Counted from the first letter of the stretch, positions 7,292 to 16,372 are shown. The stretch: 64,000 nucleotides of DNA from Empedobacter sp036647415 (GCF_036647415.1 NZ_JAVXKG010000002.1:62001-126000), one strand, 5' to 3'. Made by a program: numbers and translations. Notes: generated by a model from the sequence alone, not told the origin.

Positions 7292-8425
7292 ATGAAAAAA
7301 CTACTATTCATAGACCGCGACGGAACCATGATTTTGGAGCCTGCGGATTACCAAGTCGATAGCTTTTCTAAATTAGAATTTTATCCAGAAGCGTTTAATT
7401 ATTTAGGTAAAATTGCAAAAGAATTGGATTACGAATTGGCGATGGTGACCAATCAAGATGGTTTGGGAACACCTGCAAATCCTGAAGAATTATTCTGGCC
7501 GATTCAGAATTTTGTGGTGAAAGCTTTCGAAAACGAAGGAGTAAAATTCACAGATATTTACATCGACAAAACATTTGCACACGAAAATGCACCAACACGT
7601 AAACCTGGAACTGCTTTATTGACGAAATATATCAACAATCCTGAATATGATTTAATCAATTCTTTTGTGATTGGTGATCGAATTACCGATGTTAAATTAG
7701 CTCAAAATTTAGGTTCAAAAGGAATTTTTATTGCGAATGATGAATCTTTGGGAGCTAACGAAATCACCGATGACGAAGATTTGAATGATGCGATTGCTTT
7801 GAAAACAACTTCTTGGAAAGATATTTATGAGTTTTTAAAATTGCAAAATCGCACTGCTTCAATTATTCGAAATACAAACGAAACGAAAATTAAAATCAAC
7901 CTAAATCTTGACGGAACAGGAAAGTCTGACATCTCTACAGGTTTACACTTTTTCGATCATATGTTAGATCAAATTGCGCGTCACGGACAAATGGATTTAG
8001 TGATAAAAGTTGATGGTGATTTGGAAGTTGACGAACACCACACGATAGAAGATACGGCGATTGCCTTAGGTGAAGTTTTTGCACAAGCTTTAGGAAATAA
8101 ATTGAGTATCGAGCGTTACGGATTTACGTTACCAATGGACGATTGTTTAGCGCAAGCTGCGATTGATTTTGGTGGAAGAAATTGGTTAGTTTGGGAAGCA
8201 GATTTTCAGCGTGAAATGATTGGTCAAATGCCAACAGAAATGTTTTATCATTTCTTCAAATCGTTTACTGATGGTGCAAAAGCGAACTTAAACATCAAAG
8301 CAGAAGGCACAAATGAGCATCACAAAATAGAAGCTATTTTCAAAGCATTTGCAAAAGCTATAAAAGTTGCCGTAAAACGTGATCCAGAAAAAATGATATT
8401 ACCGTCGACGAAAGGAATGCTGTAG
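7292..8425 (+). CDS. hisB: bifunctional histidinol-phosphatase / imidazoleglycerol-phosphate dehydratase
   Basis: This is a fused HisN-HisB enzyme of 377 residues. Residues 1 to about 165 are a HAD phosphatase with the nucleophile motif FIDRDGTM and FVIGDRITDVKLA. Residues from about 190 onward are the dehydratase, with GLHFFDHMLDQIARHG, DGDLEVDEHHTIEDTAIALG and GTNEHHKIEAIFKAFAKA carrying the manganese-binding histidines. The fusion matches the E. coli-type arrangement, so no separate phosphatase gene is needed. The start MKKLLFIDRDGT is right for the HAD domain. Confidence 0.97.
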   Translation: MKKLLFIDRDGTMILEPADYQVDSFSKLEFYPEAFNYLGKIAKELDYELAMVTNQDGLGTPANPEELFWPIQNFVVKAFENEGVKFTDIYIDKTFAHENAPTRKPGTALLTKYINNPEYDLINSFVIGDRITDVKLAQNLGSKGIFIANDESLGANEITDDEDLNDAIALKTTSWKDIYEFLKLQNRTASIIRNTNETKIKINLNLDGTGKSDISTGLHFFDHMLDQIARHGQMDLVIKVDGDLEVDEHHTIEDTAIALGEVFAQALGNKLSIERYGFTLPMDDCLAQAAIDFGGRNWLVWEADFQREMIGQMPTEMFYHFFKSFTDGAKANLNIKAEGTNEHHKIEAIFKAFAKAIKVAVKRDPEKMILPSTKGML

Positions 8426-8426
8426 T

Positions 8427-8512
8427 AGTTTTTAAGTTGGACAGTTTTTAAAGTGTTTAAGTTTATGTTTTAGCCTAAAAACTTAACAACATAAACACTT
8501 CATAACTTAATC
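8427..8512. repeat. his-operon intergenic inverted repeat, hisB-hisH gap
   Basis: The left half AAGTGTTTAAGTTTATGTTT (8451-8470) is roughly mirrored by AACATAAACACTT on the right (8488-8500), flanked by further AAGTT/AACTT units. It can form an imperfect long hairpin between hisB and hisH. Confidence 0.55.
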
Positions 8513-8527
8513 ACAAAAAATAAAATA

Positions 8528-9106
8528 ATGATAGCAATAATAAAATACAATGCAGGAAATGCGAAATCAGTGTATAATGCGGTAACTCGTTTGGGTTTTG
8601 AAGCAATAATTACAGATGATTTTAAAACCTTACAAAATGCAGATAAAGTAATTTTTCCAGGAGTTGGAGAAGCAAGTTCTGCAATGGCTTATCTGAAAGA
8701 AAAAGGTTTAGATGAAGTAATCCGAAACTTAAAACAACCAACTTTAGGTATTTGTTTAGGACAACAATTGATGTGTCAATATTCGGAAGAAGGAAATACA
8801 GATTGTTTAGGAATTTTTCCTGTTAAAGTGAAATTATTTCCATCAACGGAGATTGTTCCACACATGGGTTGGAATACGATTTACGATTTGAAAACGTCGT
8901 TATTTAATAAAACTGAAAAAGATTCGGACATCTATTATGTTCATAGTTTTTATTGCGAAAATTCTGAATATACGATTGCCAAAACGGATTATATTTTAGA
9001 ATATTCAGCCGCATTACATAAAGACAACTTTTACGCAACACAATTTCACCCAGAAAAATCTGCTGGAATTGGCGAACAAATATTGAAAAACTTCCTAAGT
9101 TTATAG
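8528..9106 (+). CDS. hisH: imidazole glycerol phosphate synthase, glutaminase subunit
   Basis: HisH hydrolyses glutamine and passes ammonia to HisF. The 192-residue class I amidotransferase has IIKYNAGNAKSVYNA at the start, an oxyanion region FPGVGEA, the nucleophile elbow GICLGQQLM (Cys about residue 78), and the His-Glu pair in TQFHPEKSAGIG near the C-terminus. All catalytic residues are present. It is separated from its partner hisF by the protease gene and hisA. Confidence 0.97.
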   Translation: MIAIIKYNAGNAKSVYNAVTRLGFEAIITDDFKTLQNADKVIFPGVGEASSAMAYLKEKGLDEVIRNLKQPTLGICLGQQLMCQYSEEGNTDCLGIFPVKVKLFPSTEIVPHMGWNTIYDLKTSLFNKTEKDSDIYYVHSFYCENSEYTIAKTDYILEYSAALHKDNFYATQFHPEKSAGIGEQILKNFLSL

Positions 9107-9122
9107 AAACTAATACTCACAC

Positions 9123-12100
9123 ATGAAAAAAATATTTTTTACTCTACTCAGTGCATTTACAATTTGTCAACTTTCTGCGCAAGAAAAAGTATATTTTACC
9201 TCTACACCTTCTTTAAGTCCTGATGGAAAAATCGCTTATTTTAGCTACGATGGAGATATTTGGAAAGTAAATTCTGTTGGTGGAAACGCATCTCGTATTA
9301 CAGCATTAGAAGGCGAAGAAATAAATCCTCGTATTTCTCCAGATGGTAAATGGCTTGCGTTTAGTTCAAATCAATATGGTAATTATGATATTTATCTTTT
9401 ACCTGTTGATGGTGGACAAATTAAACAATTAACATTTCACCAAGCAAAAGATGAAATGGAAAGTTGGAGTTGGGATAGTAAAACTATTTATTACACGTCT
9501 AATCAAAACAATAATTTTGGAAGTTTTAAAATTGACATCAATGGTAAAACTTCTCAACCATTATTTACAAATTATTTTAACACAACAAATGGTTTAGTAG
9601 AAACACCAACAGGCGAATTTATATTTACAAACTCTACAGAAAGTGCTGGACAAACGACAAGAAAACGTTACAAAGGAGAAAATAATCCAGATTTATTAGC
9701 ATATAATCCAAAGACGAATTCCTTTAAACAATATACTGATTATAACGGAAAAGATTTTAGTCCAAGTGTAGATAAAAATGGTACTATCTATTTTATTTCA
9801 GATGAAAACAATGGCGAATACAATCTTTATAAAATTGAAAATGGTAAAAAAGAAGCGTTAACAAAGTTCGATACTTCAATCAAAAAACCATTTGTTTCTG
9901 CTGATGGATCTAAAGTTATTTTCGAGAAAGATTATCAATTATTTATTTATGATAATACAACTAAGTCTACAACTCCTATTTTAATCAATGTAAATACAAA
10001 CAAAATTTTATCAAAAGAACAAAGTTTTGAAATAGAAAATACAATTTCCTATTTTGATGTTTCTCCTGATGGTAAAAAAATGGCATTTATTAGTCGAGGA
10101 ATTATTTTTGTTTCTGATAATGAAGGTAAATTTATTAATCAAATAACAAATGGAAACGAGCGTGTTTTAGAAGTAAAATGGTTAAAAGACAATAAAAATT
10201 TAGTTTATAATCAAACATATAATGGTTATCAAAACTGGTTTAAAATTTCGGCAGATGGAAAAGGAAAAAGTGAACAATTAACTTCTGACACCAAAAATAA
10301 CCGCGACATTACATTCAATAATGATTTTACCCAAGCGGTTTATTTGAGCGGTCGTGATGAAGTAAGATTATTAGATTTAAAATCATTAAAATCTTCAACC
10401 ATTGTAACAGATGAAATTTGGGCATTTCAGAATTCAAAACCGTCTTTTTCTCCCAATGGAGAATATGTTTTATTTTCAGCTAAACGAAATTTCGAATTAG
10501 ATATTTTTATTCATCATATCAAAAAAAATCAAACTGTAAATCTTACCAAAACGGGTGTTTCCGAAGCAGATCCTACTTGGTCTCCAGACGGAAAATACAT
10601 CTATTTTTCAAGCGATAGAAAAAATCCTTCATATCCTTTGGGAATGCAAGAATCAAGTGTTTACCGCGCTTCTTTAGATTGGTTCGATCAAGCTTATAAA
10701 TCAGAGAAATTCGATAATTTATTTGTCGAAGAAAAAAAGGTTGAGAAGAAAGAGAAAAAAGAAGAAAAGAACGATTTTAAAGCATTAACTGTTAATCCTG
10801 AAGGATTCTTGGAACGAATCGAGTTAGTGACAGATCGTTTTGGATATCAAACCAATCCTTTTGTTTTTGAGGATGATAAAAAGCAATTTTTATTCTATAA
10901 CACCAATCAAGAAAATGGTAAATTTCAGTTATACAGAAAGACAACCGCTGATTTTGAAGAAGAAAAAACAGATAAAATATTTAATAAAGGCGCTAATTTT
11001 ATTCTAAAAAATGAGAAAAATCTTTTCGCTTTGATTGATAATTCTATCTACAAATTTGGTGTTAATTCTACAAATCCAGAAAAAATCAATTTAAAATATT
11101 CGTTCAATAAAAACTTGGCTTCAGAATTTAATCAAATGTACGATGAAGCTTGGGCTGGAGTAGAAGAAAATTTTTATGATGAAAATTTTCATGGTATAGA
11201 TTGGAAAGCGAAAAAAGAACAATACGCAACTTATTTACCTTATGTTAATAGCAGAAATGATTTGCGTGTTTTACTAAATGATCTTTTAGGAGAGTTAAAT
11301 TCTTCGCATTTAGGATTTTCATCAACAGGAAAAGAGGAAACAAAATTACTAAACTATTTCACGAACGAAACTGGAATTATTTTCAAAAATAGCGAACCTT
11401 ATATTGTTGATAAAATCACACGAAAATCTCCTGCTTTTCTAAAAAATATAGACATAAAACCTGGTGATGAGTTGATTTCTGTAAATGGTCAAAAAATTGA
11501 TCAATCAAATAATCGTGAATTGTATTTTACAACTCCTAAAAAAGTTGAAGAATTAATAGTAGAGTTTAACCGTGATGGAAAAACAATCTTAACAAAACTT
11601 CATCCTATTTCTAATAATGAACAAAAAAATCTATTGTATGACGAGTGGATTTTCGAAAACAAACAGCGAGTTAATCAGTTAAGTAACAATAGAATTGCGT
11701 ATTCCTACATGAAAAATATGTCTACAAGCGAATTAGACGTTTTTTTATTGGATATGGTAGAGCAGGAACATCAAAAAGATGGAGTTATTTTAGATTTACG
11801 CTTTAATACTGGAGGAAATGTTCATGATAAAGTCTTGAACTTTTTGGCGCAACGACCTTATCTAAAATGGAAATATCGTGAAGGTCAATTAACTGTTCAA
11901 CCAAATTTTGCACCAGCCGCAAAGCCAATTGTTTTACTAATTAACGAATATTCTTTGAGTGATGCAGAAATGACCGCAGAAGGTTTTAAAGCTTTAAAAT
12001 TAGGAAAAATAATAGGACAAGAAACTTACCGTTGGATTATTTTCACATCTGCAAAAGGACTTGTAGATGGCTCATCATACAGACTTCCTTCTTGGGGAAC

Positions 12101-12242
12101 ATATAGTTTAGATGGGAAGAATTTAGAAAAAACAGGAGTTGCTCCAGATATTTATATTAAAAATACATTTATGGATCGATTAGAAAATAAAGATCCACAA
12201 CTGGAAAGAGCTGTTCAAGAAATAATGAAAGAATTAAAATAG
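9123..12242 (+). CDS. Tricorn-type S41 protease, secreted
   Basis: The 1039-residue protein begins with a signal peptide (MKKIFFTLLSAFTICQLSAQ). The N-terminal half is beta-propeller, with repeated SPDGK units (LSPDGKIAYFSYDGDIW, ISPDGKWLAFSSNQYG, WSPDGKYIYFSSDRK). A charged linker (KKVEKKEKKEEKND) follows near 535-550, then the Tricorn core with LNSSHLGF (Ser-His), a PDZ-like segment PGDELISVNGQKID, LRFNTGGNVHD, and the nucleophile region INEYSLSDAEM. The ending LEKTGVAPDIYI matches the family's last motif. It probably degrades peptides in the periplasm. It starts 17 nt after hisH, an unexpected passenger in the his operon. Confidence 0.93.
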   Translation: MKKIFFTLLSAFTICQLSAQEKVYFTSTPSLSPDGKIAYFSYDGDIWKVNSVGGNASRITALEGEEINPRISPDGKWLAFSSNQYGNYDIYLLPVDGGQIKQLTFHQAKDEMESWSWDSKTIYYTSNQNNNFGSFKIDINGKTSQPLFTNYFNTTNGLVETPTGEFIFTNSTESAGQTTRKRYKGENNPDLLAYNPKTNSFKQYTDYNGKDFSPSVDKNGTIYFISDENNGEYNLYKIENGKKEALTKFDTSIKKPFVSADGSKVIFEKDYQLFIYDNTTKSTTPILINVNTNKILSKEQSFEIENTISYFDVSPDGKKMAFISRGIIFVSDNEGKFINQITNGNERVLEVKWLKDNKNLVYNQTYNGYQNWFKISADGKGKSEQLTSDTKNNRDITFNNDFTQAVYLSGRDEVRLLDLKSLKSSTIVTDEIWAFQNSKPSFSPNGEYVLFSAKRNFELDIFIHHIKKNQTVNLTKTGVSEADPTWSPDGKYIYFSSDRKNPSYPLGMQESSVYRASLDWFDQAYKSEKFDNLFVEEKKVEKKEKKEEKNDFKALTVNPEGFLERIELVTDRFGYQTNPFVFEDDKKQFLFYNTNQENGKFQLYRKTTADFEEEKTDKIFNKGANFILKNEKNLFALIDNSIYKFGVNSTNPEKINLKYSFNKNLASEFNQMYDEAWAGVEENFYDENFHGIDWKAKKEQYATYLPYVNSRNDLRVLLNDLLGELNSSHLGFSSTGKEETKLLNYFTNETGIIFKNSEPYIVDKITRKSPAFLKNIDIKPGDELISVNGQKIDQSNNRELYFTTPKKVEELIVEFNRDGKTILTKLHPISNNEQKNLLYDEWIFENKQRVNQLSNNRIAYSYMKNMSTSELDVFLLDMVEQEHQKDGVILDLRFNTGGNVHDKVLNFLAQRPYLKWKYREGQLTVQPNFAPAAKPIVLLINEYSLSDAEMTAEGFKALKLGKIIGQETYRWIIFTSAKGLVDGSSYRLPSWGTYSLDGKNLEKTGVAPDIYIKNTFMDRLENKDPQLERAVQEIMKELK

Positions 12243-12246
12243 CGAT

Positions 12247-12329
12247 AAAGTTCTTAAGTTTTTAGGTGTTTTAGTTATATAGATACTCATTAACATAAAC
12301 ACTTAAAAACTTATCAACTTAGAAACAGA
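12247..12329. repeat. his-operon intergenic inverted repeat before hisA
   Basis: The left arm AAGTTCTTAAGTTTTTAGGT (continuing GTTTTAGTT) pairs with the right arm ending CTTAAAAACTTATCAACTT at about 24 of 29 positions. It is the best-formed hairpin of this repeat family in the window and fills the gap between the Tricorn gene and hisA. Confidence 0.65.
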
Positions 12330-12335
12330 AGAACA

Positions 12336-13052
12336 ATGAGAATCATCCCAGCAATAGATATTATCGACGGAAAATGCGTCAGATTATCGCAAGGCGATTA
12401 CGATACAAAAAAAATATACAACGAAAATCCGTTGGAGGTTGCAAAAGAATTTGAAGATCACGGAATCGAATATTTGCATTTGGTGGATTTAGATGGAGCG
12501 AAATCAAAGCAAATCATCAATTATAAAATCTTAGAATTACTCACTTCTAAAACTAATCTTAAAGTTGATTTTGGTGGTGGAATTAAGGCCGATGATGATA
12601 TTAGAATTGCTTTTGAATGTGGTGCAAATCAAATTACAGGTGGAAGTATCGCGGTACAAAATCCAACTATTTTTGAAGAATGGATTTCTCAATACGGAAG
12701 TGAAAAAATTATTTTGGGTGCTGATGCAAAAGACCGTAAAATTGCAACTCACGGTTGGTTAGAAACTTCAGAATTGGACGTCATTGATTTTATAAAAGAA
12801 TATAAAGCCAAAGGAATTGATTATGTTATTTGTACAGATATTGCGAAAGATGGTATGTTACAAGGAACTTCGAACGAATTGTATGCAGAAGTTTTAGCTG
12901 CTGCGGATGTTAAATTAATTGCTTCGGGTGGCGTTTCTTCCATCGATGATTTAATTAAAGTGAAAGAATTAGGTTGCGAAGGCGCAATTCTTGGAAAAGC
13001 GATTTATGAAGGAAGAATTCAGTTGAAAGATCTTTCTAAGTTATTCAGTTAG
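12336..13052 (+). CDS. hisA: phosphoribosylformimino-AICAR-phosphate isomerase
   Basis: HisA is the (beta/alpha)8-barrel isomerase that opens the ribose ring of ProFAR. The 238-residue protein shows RIIPAIDIIDGKCVRLSQGD at the N-terminus with the catalytic Asp (residue 8), KVDFGGGIKADDD, GGSIAVQNP, the second catalytic Asp in CTDIAKDGMLQG, and the phosphate loops IASGGVSSIDDL and GAILGKAIYEGR. This is a standard length with no missing motif. Repeat-rich gaps lie on both sides. Confidence 0.97.
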   Translation: MRIIPAIDIIDGKCVRLSQGDYDTKKIYNENPLEVAKEFEDHGIEYLHLVDLDGAKSKQIINYKILELLTSKTNLKVDFGGGIKADDDIRIAFECGANQITGGSIAVQNPTIFEEWISQYGSEKIILGADAKDRKIATHGWLETSELDVIDFIKEYKAKGIDYVICTDIAKDGMLQGTSNELYAEVLAAADVKLIASGGVSSIDDLIKVKELGCEGAILGKAIYEGRIQLKDLSKLFS

Positions 13053-13191
13053 TGGTTAGGTTGGTATGTGGTTAAGTTAATAATTATTTACCATTTAAAT
13101 CATCTTTAAACTTCAACACTAAAAAACATAATTAATACGCAACTATATAACTTTCTTACTTAAAAACAGAATAACATAAACACATAACTAC
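13053..13191. repeat. his-operon intergenic repeat, hisA-hisF gap
   Basis: The 139-nt gap starts with GGTTAGGTTGGTATGTGGTTAAGTT-type sequence and ends with CTTACTTAAAAACAGAATAACATAAACACATAACTAC-type sequence, which are partly complementary. It is a more diverged member of the operon's intergenic repeat type. Confidence 0.45.
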
Positions 13192-13944
13192 TTGTTAAAA
13201 AAAAGAATCATTCCGTGTCTCGACATCAAAGATGGAAGAACGGTAAAAGGAATTAATTTCGAAGGATTACGCGATGCTGGAGATCCAGTGGAATTAGCGA
13301 AAAAATATGTAGAAGAAGGCGCTGACGAATTGGTGTTTTTGGATATTACAGCAACTTTAGAAAAGCGTAAAACATTAGCAGAAATGGTCGAAAAAATTGC
13401 TTCGGCGATTAATATTCCATTTACGGTTGGTGGCGGAATAAATTCTGTAGAAGACGCTTCAGCAGTGATACAAGCAGGTGCAGACAAAGTTTCTGTAAAT
13501 TCTTCTGCTGTAAAAAATCCACAATTAATCACAGATTTAGCAGCTCAATTTGGCTCGCAATGTGTGGTGGTTGCTGTTGACACAAGAGATGTAAACGGAA
13601 CGCATAAAGTTTTTGTAAGCGGTGGAAAAATTGAAACCGAATGGGAAACATTAGATTGGGTAAAAAAAGTAGAAGAATTGGGTGCTGGCGAAATTTTATT
13701 AACATCAATGGATGGTGATGGAACAAAAGCTGGTTTCAAAATTGATATTACAAAAGCTGTTGCCGAAAGCGTAAATTTACCTGTAATCGCTTCTGGAGGA
13801 GCTGGAAAAATGGACGACTTTACCGAAGTTTTTACTCAAACAAAAGCAAGTGGCGGATTGGCTGCAAGTATTTTTCACTTTGGGGAAATTCCGATTCCAA
13901 CGCTCAAAAATTATTTAAAACAACAAAATATTCCGATACGATGA
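13192..13944 (+). CDS. hisF: imidazole glycerol phosphate synthase, cyclase subunit
   Basis: HisF uses ammonia from HisH to make imidazole glycerol phosphate and AICAR. The 250-residue barrel has LKKRIIPCLDIKDGRTVKG with the catalytic Asp near residue 11, PFTVGGGINSVED, GADKVSVNSSAVKNP, the second catalytic Asp in LLTSMDGDGTKAGF and IASGGAGKMDDF. The start codon is TTG at 13192: no ATG or GTG gives the conserved N-terminus, and the protein begins exactly where the family does. Its last four bases overlap the hisIE start (ATGA), so the two are translationally coupled. Confidence 0.96.
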   Translation: MLKKRIIPCLDIKDGRTVKGINFEGLRDAGDPVELAKKYVEEGADELVFLDITATLEKRKTLAEMVEKIASAINIPFTVGGGINSVEDASAVIQAGADKVSVNSSAVKNPQLITDLAAQFGSQCVVVAVDTRDVNGTHKVFVSGGKIETEWETLDWVKKVEELGAGEILLTSMDGDGTKAGFKIDITKAVAESVNLPVIASGGAGKMDDFTEVFTQTKASGGLAASIFHFGEIPIPTLKNYLKQQNIPIR

Positions 13945-14552
13945 AAATCGATTTCAATAAATCTGATGACGGATTAGTTCCCGTTATCATTCAGAATCAC
14001 CTTAACAATCAGGTTTTGATGTTAGGTTATATGAACGAAGAAGCTTTTGTAAAAACGCAAGAATTAGGGAAAGTAACTTTTTATTCGCGTTCAAAAAACA
14101 GATTATGGACAAAAGGCGAAGAATCTGGAAATTTTTTAGAAGTAAAAAACATTGCAATAGATTGCGATAGCGACACCATTTTGGTTAAAGCAAAACCTTA
14201 CGGACCAACTTGCCACACGGGTTCTATAACATGTTTTACAGAAATTTCTAATCATGGATTTGTCTATGAATTGGAGCAAACAATTCATGATAGAATAGAT
14301 TTGGATAATGATCCCGATTCGTATACAAATAAATTGTACAAACGCGGAATTAATAAAATTGCTCAAAAAGTTGGCGAAGAAGCCATAGAAATTGTGATTG
14401 AAGCAAAAGACAATAATGACGATTTATTTTTGGGCGAAGCTGCAGATTTGATGTATCATTATTTAATCTTGCTAAAAGCGAAAGGCTTTAAATTAGAAGA
14501 TGTAGAAAATGTCTTAAAATCGAGAGAAAATGGACCAAGACGTGAAGAATAA
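13941..14552 (+). CDS. hisI: phosphoribosyl-AMP cyclohydrolase / phosphoribosyl-ATP pyrophosphatase
   Basis: This is the fused HisIE enzyme (203 residues) for the second and third steps of the pathway. The N-terminal cyclohydrolase part shows LMLGYMNEEA, FYSRSKNRLWTKGEESGN and the metal-binding DCDSDTILVKA and GPTCHTG. The C-terminal pyrophosphatase part, from about residue 110, shows LYKRGINKIAQKVGEEAIE and the acidic helix GEAADLMYHYLILL. It is the last gene of the operon and is followed by a strong hairpin terminator. Confidence 0.97.
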   Translation: MKIDFNKSDDGLVPVIIQNHLNNQVLMLGYMNEEAFVKTQELGKVTFYSRSKNRLWTKGEESGNFLEVKNIAIDCDSDTILVKAKPYGPTCHTGSITCFTEISNHGFVYELEQTIHDRIDLDNDPDSYTNKLYKRGINKIAQKVGEEAIEIVIEAKDNNDDLFLGEAADLMYHYLILLKAKGFKLEDVENVLKSRENGPRREE

Positions 14553-14557
14553 ATACA

Positions 14558-14591
14558 CAAAAGACGAATAATTTTAGTTATTCGTCTTTTG
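14558..14591. terminator. bidirectional terminator of the his operon
   Basis: There is a perfect 14-bp stem: CAAAAGACGAATAA (14558-14571), loop TTTTAG, TTATTCGTCTTTTG (14578-14591). A-rich and T-rich flanks let it work for hisIE (+) and for the convergent membrane protein (-), whose stop codon lies in the loop. Confidence 0.88.
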
Positions 14592-15188
14592 TTTTAAAAT
14601 AGTTTTAGCACTTTCCGATGCGATAACTAAACCTCCAGCTAACATAATTATATCTTTTATAACCAATCTTCCTGCTGCCGAAAGATACGGGAATCCAAAA
14701 TGAGGTGTCGGAAAATCTCCTCCCAAATTCGGTACAAAAGTTTCTGGTGTTGTTATCAAAAACGAAAGAGTTACAAGTGACATTCCAAATGTTAAAAATC
14801 CTCCAAAAAATCCAATTTTAGGAAACCAAATTCCTAATAAAACTAAAATTCCGATTCCTACAATTACAATTCCCAATCCGTAAGAAAATATATAAGTACC
14901 ATTACTTTTGTGCCATTCTATATTCTTCAAAACTGTTTTTCCTTCCGGATTTTTATATTGCGTATACTCTGCTACCGTTTTACCTTCTTCATTCGTCAGT
15001 GTATTTTGACTATTATTATAGAAAAAACTCATCACAGGACTATTGCTTACAAAGGCAACAATTCCATCAGCTTCATACGGAAACGCTTTTAAGCCTCCAA
15101 TCCAAGCCATCACAATGAAAATTGAAATTCGAAGTATATTGATAAATTGTTTTTGTGAATCTGCGAAAAATTGAATTATTTTATTCAT
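14574..15188 (-). CDS. DUF417 family membrane protein (YkgB/RclC-like)
   Basis: Starting at the ATG at 15188, the 204-residue protein reads MNKIIQFFADSQKQFINILR. It has about four membrane helices (IFIVMAWIGGLKAF, IFSYGLGIVIVGIGILVLLG, FLTFGMSLVTLSFLI, DIIMLAGGLVIASES). The segments WIGGLKAFPYEADGI and SPVMSFFY are typical of DUF417; in E. coli the homologue RclC belongs to the reactive-chlorine response. An open frame extends upstream to 15281, but those 31 residues are not family-like and that start would overlap the AraC gene. The neighbouring AraC-type regulator on the same strand probably controls it (inference). Confidence 0.85.
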   Translation of the reverse strand: MNKIIQFFADSQKQFINILRISIFIVMAWIGGLKAFPYEADGIVAFVSNSPVMSFFYNNSQNTLTNEEGKTVAEYTQYKNPEGKTVLKNIEWHKSNGTYIFSYGLGIVIVGIGILVLLGIWFPKIGFFGGFLTFGMSLVTLSFLITTPETFVPNLGGDFPTPHFGFPYLSAAGRLVIKDIIMLAGGLVIASESAKTILKQKTNN

Positions 15189-15267
15189 TCTAAATCTTTT
15201 TAAATAATTCTCAAAATTAAGAAGAGATAATCGCCTGTGGAATGGATAAAAAAGGTTATTGCATAGA

Positions 15268-16092
15268 TTATTTTGCCACAATAGAAATTCCTACTTTTTC
15301 ACGAAAAACTTTTGGAGAAACATTAACATGATTTTTAAAATAACGGCTAAAATAAAATTCATCATCAAAACCCAATTCGTTGGCAATTTCTTTAATGCTT
15401 TTATACGTCAAGTGTAATCGTTTTTTAGCTTCTAGAATCATTCGTTCTTGAATTAATTTTGAAGGTGTTTTCCCAAATTTCTTTTTGATTTTTTTACTAA
15501 ACACATCAATTGATAAAGCATAATAATCGGCATAAAAAGCAACTGATTTATTTTGGATAAAATTTGCGTCAAGCACTTCTTTAAAATCAGAAATTTCTGG
15601 TGAAATAGAATCCATTTCATCTATTTCTAATGAATTAATTTGTTTCTCTTTACTACACAATGCTAAAATTAATTGCAAGTAGGTTTTTATAATTGATTGA
15701 TTATAACTTTCGGTCGTATTTTCTAACTTTTTGATGTTAAAAATTGCTTGAATAATATCTTCAAATACCGAATCCGAAACAGGAACAAAGGGTTCTGCAT
15801 AAATATTATTGAACAAAATTCCATTACAAGCCACTTCCTTTTTATGATACTCTATACAATAATAATCTCCATGAAATTGCAATAAATACAATGATTCAAA
15901 TTCTGCGTTTTGCCATTGTAACACTTGATAAGGTGTTAAAAAAATAATGTTTTTCCCACTACATTCATACAAATTAGTATCAATAGAAAACGATGTTCTT
16001 CCTTCTAAAACTAAAATAGAATAGTGTGGATTATTTATTGTTTTTAATTCGGAAAACGTCTTGAATTGTTCAGTTTTTATAAGGAAGTCCAA
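15268..16092 (-). CDS. AraC family transcriptional regulator
   Basis: The 274-residue protein has an N-terminal cupin-like sensor half (SILVLEGRTSFSIDTNLYEC, NIIFLTPYQVLQW) and a C-terminal AraC/XylS double helix-turn-helix from about residue 175. That domain includes LSIDVFSKKIKKKFGKTPSK, and KEIANELGFDDEFYFSRYFK with NHVNVSPKVFREK. It lies 79 nt upstream of the DUF417 gene on the same strand. Pairing with a small membrane protein is common for stress-responsive AraC regulators. The signal it senses cannot be read from sequence. Confidence 0.92.
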   Translation of the reverse strand: MDFLIKTEQFKTFSELKTINNPHYSILVLEGRTSFSIDTNLYECSGKNIIFLTPYQVLQWQNAEFESLYLLQFHGDYYCIEYHKKEVACNGILFNNIYAEPFVPVSDSVFEDIIQAIFNIKKLENTTESYNQSIIKTYLQLILALCSKEKQINSLEIDEMDSISPEISDFKEVLDANFIQNKSVAFYADYYALSIDVFSKKIKKKFGKTPSKLIQERMILEAKKRLHLTYKSIKEIANELGFDDEFYFSRYFKNHVNVSPKVFREKVGISIVAK

Positions 16093-16169
16093 TGGATTTT
16101 ATTATTTCTATGTTCTGCTAAAATACAAAAAACGAGCTATTTAAATTGAATTAATAAAATGATGTTTTT

Positions 16170-16248
16170 GCGTTAGGGATTGTAGTGAAAATCCTTTGAA
16201 ACGAAGTTGAGAAGATTGTAACGAAAAGCCCGACCGAAGGGAACGCCC
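16170..16248. repeat. intergenic repeat GCGTTAGGGAT...GAACGCCC, copy 1
   Basis: GCGTTAGGGATTGTAGTGAA at the left and AGATTGTAACGAAAAGCCCG then GAACGCCC at the right match the copy at 21864-21947 block by block. The ends GCGTT and AACGC are complementary. The centre (GAAACGAAGTTGAG) differs from the other copy and lacks its perfect hairpin. Confidence 0.75.
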
Positions 16249-16372
16249 AAAAAAGCCACGTAAAATAATTTGTCAACATACTAATAACTACATGATTATT
16301 CAATTTTAAGATGAAATTTCTCAGTTTTGGTTAAAAAATCTGTAGAAAGTCATTTTTTTGATAAAAAAATTC

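Noticed and set aside
14574..15281. Longer form of the DUF417 protein with 31 extra N-terminal residues
   Set aside because: The extension (MWQNNLCNNLFYPFHRRLS...) is not family-like and its start overlaps the AraC gene. ATG at 15188 gives a normal DUF417 start.
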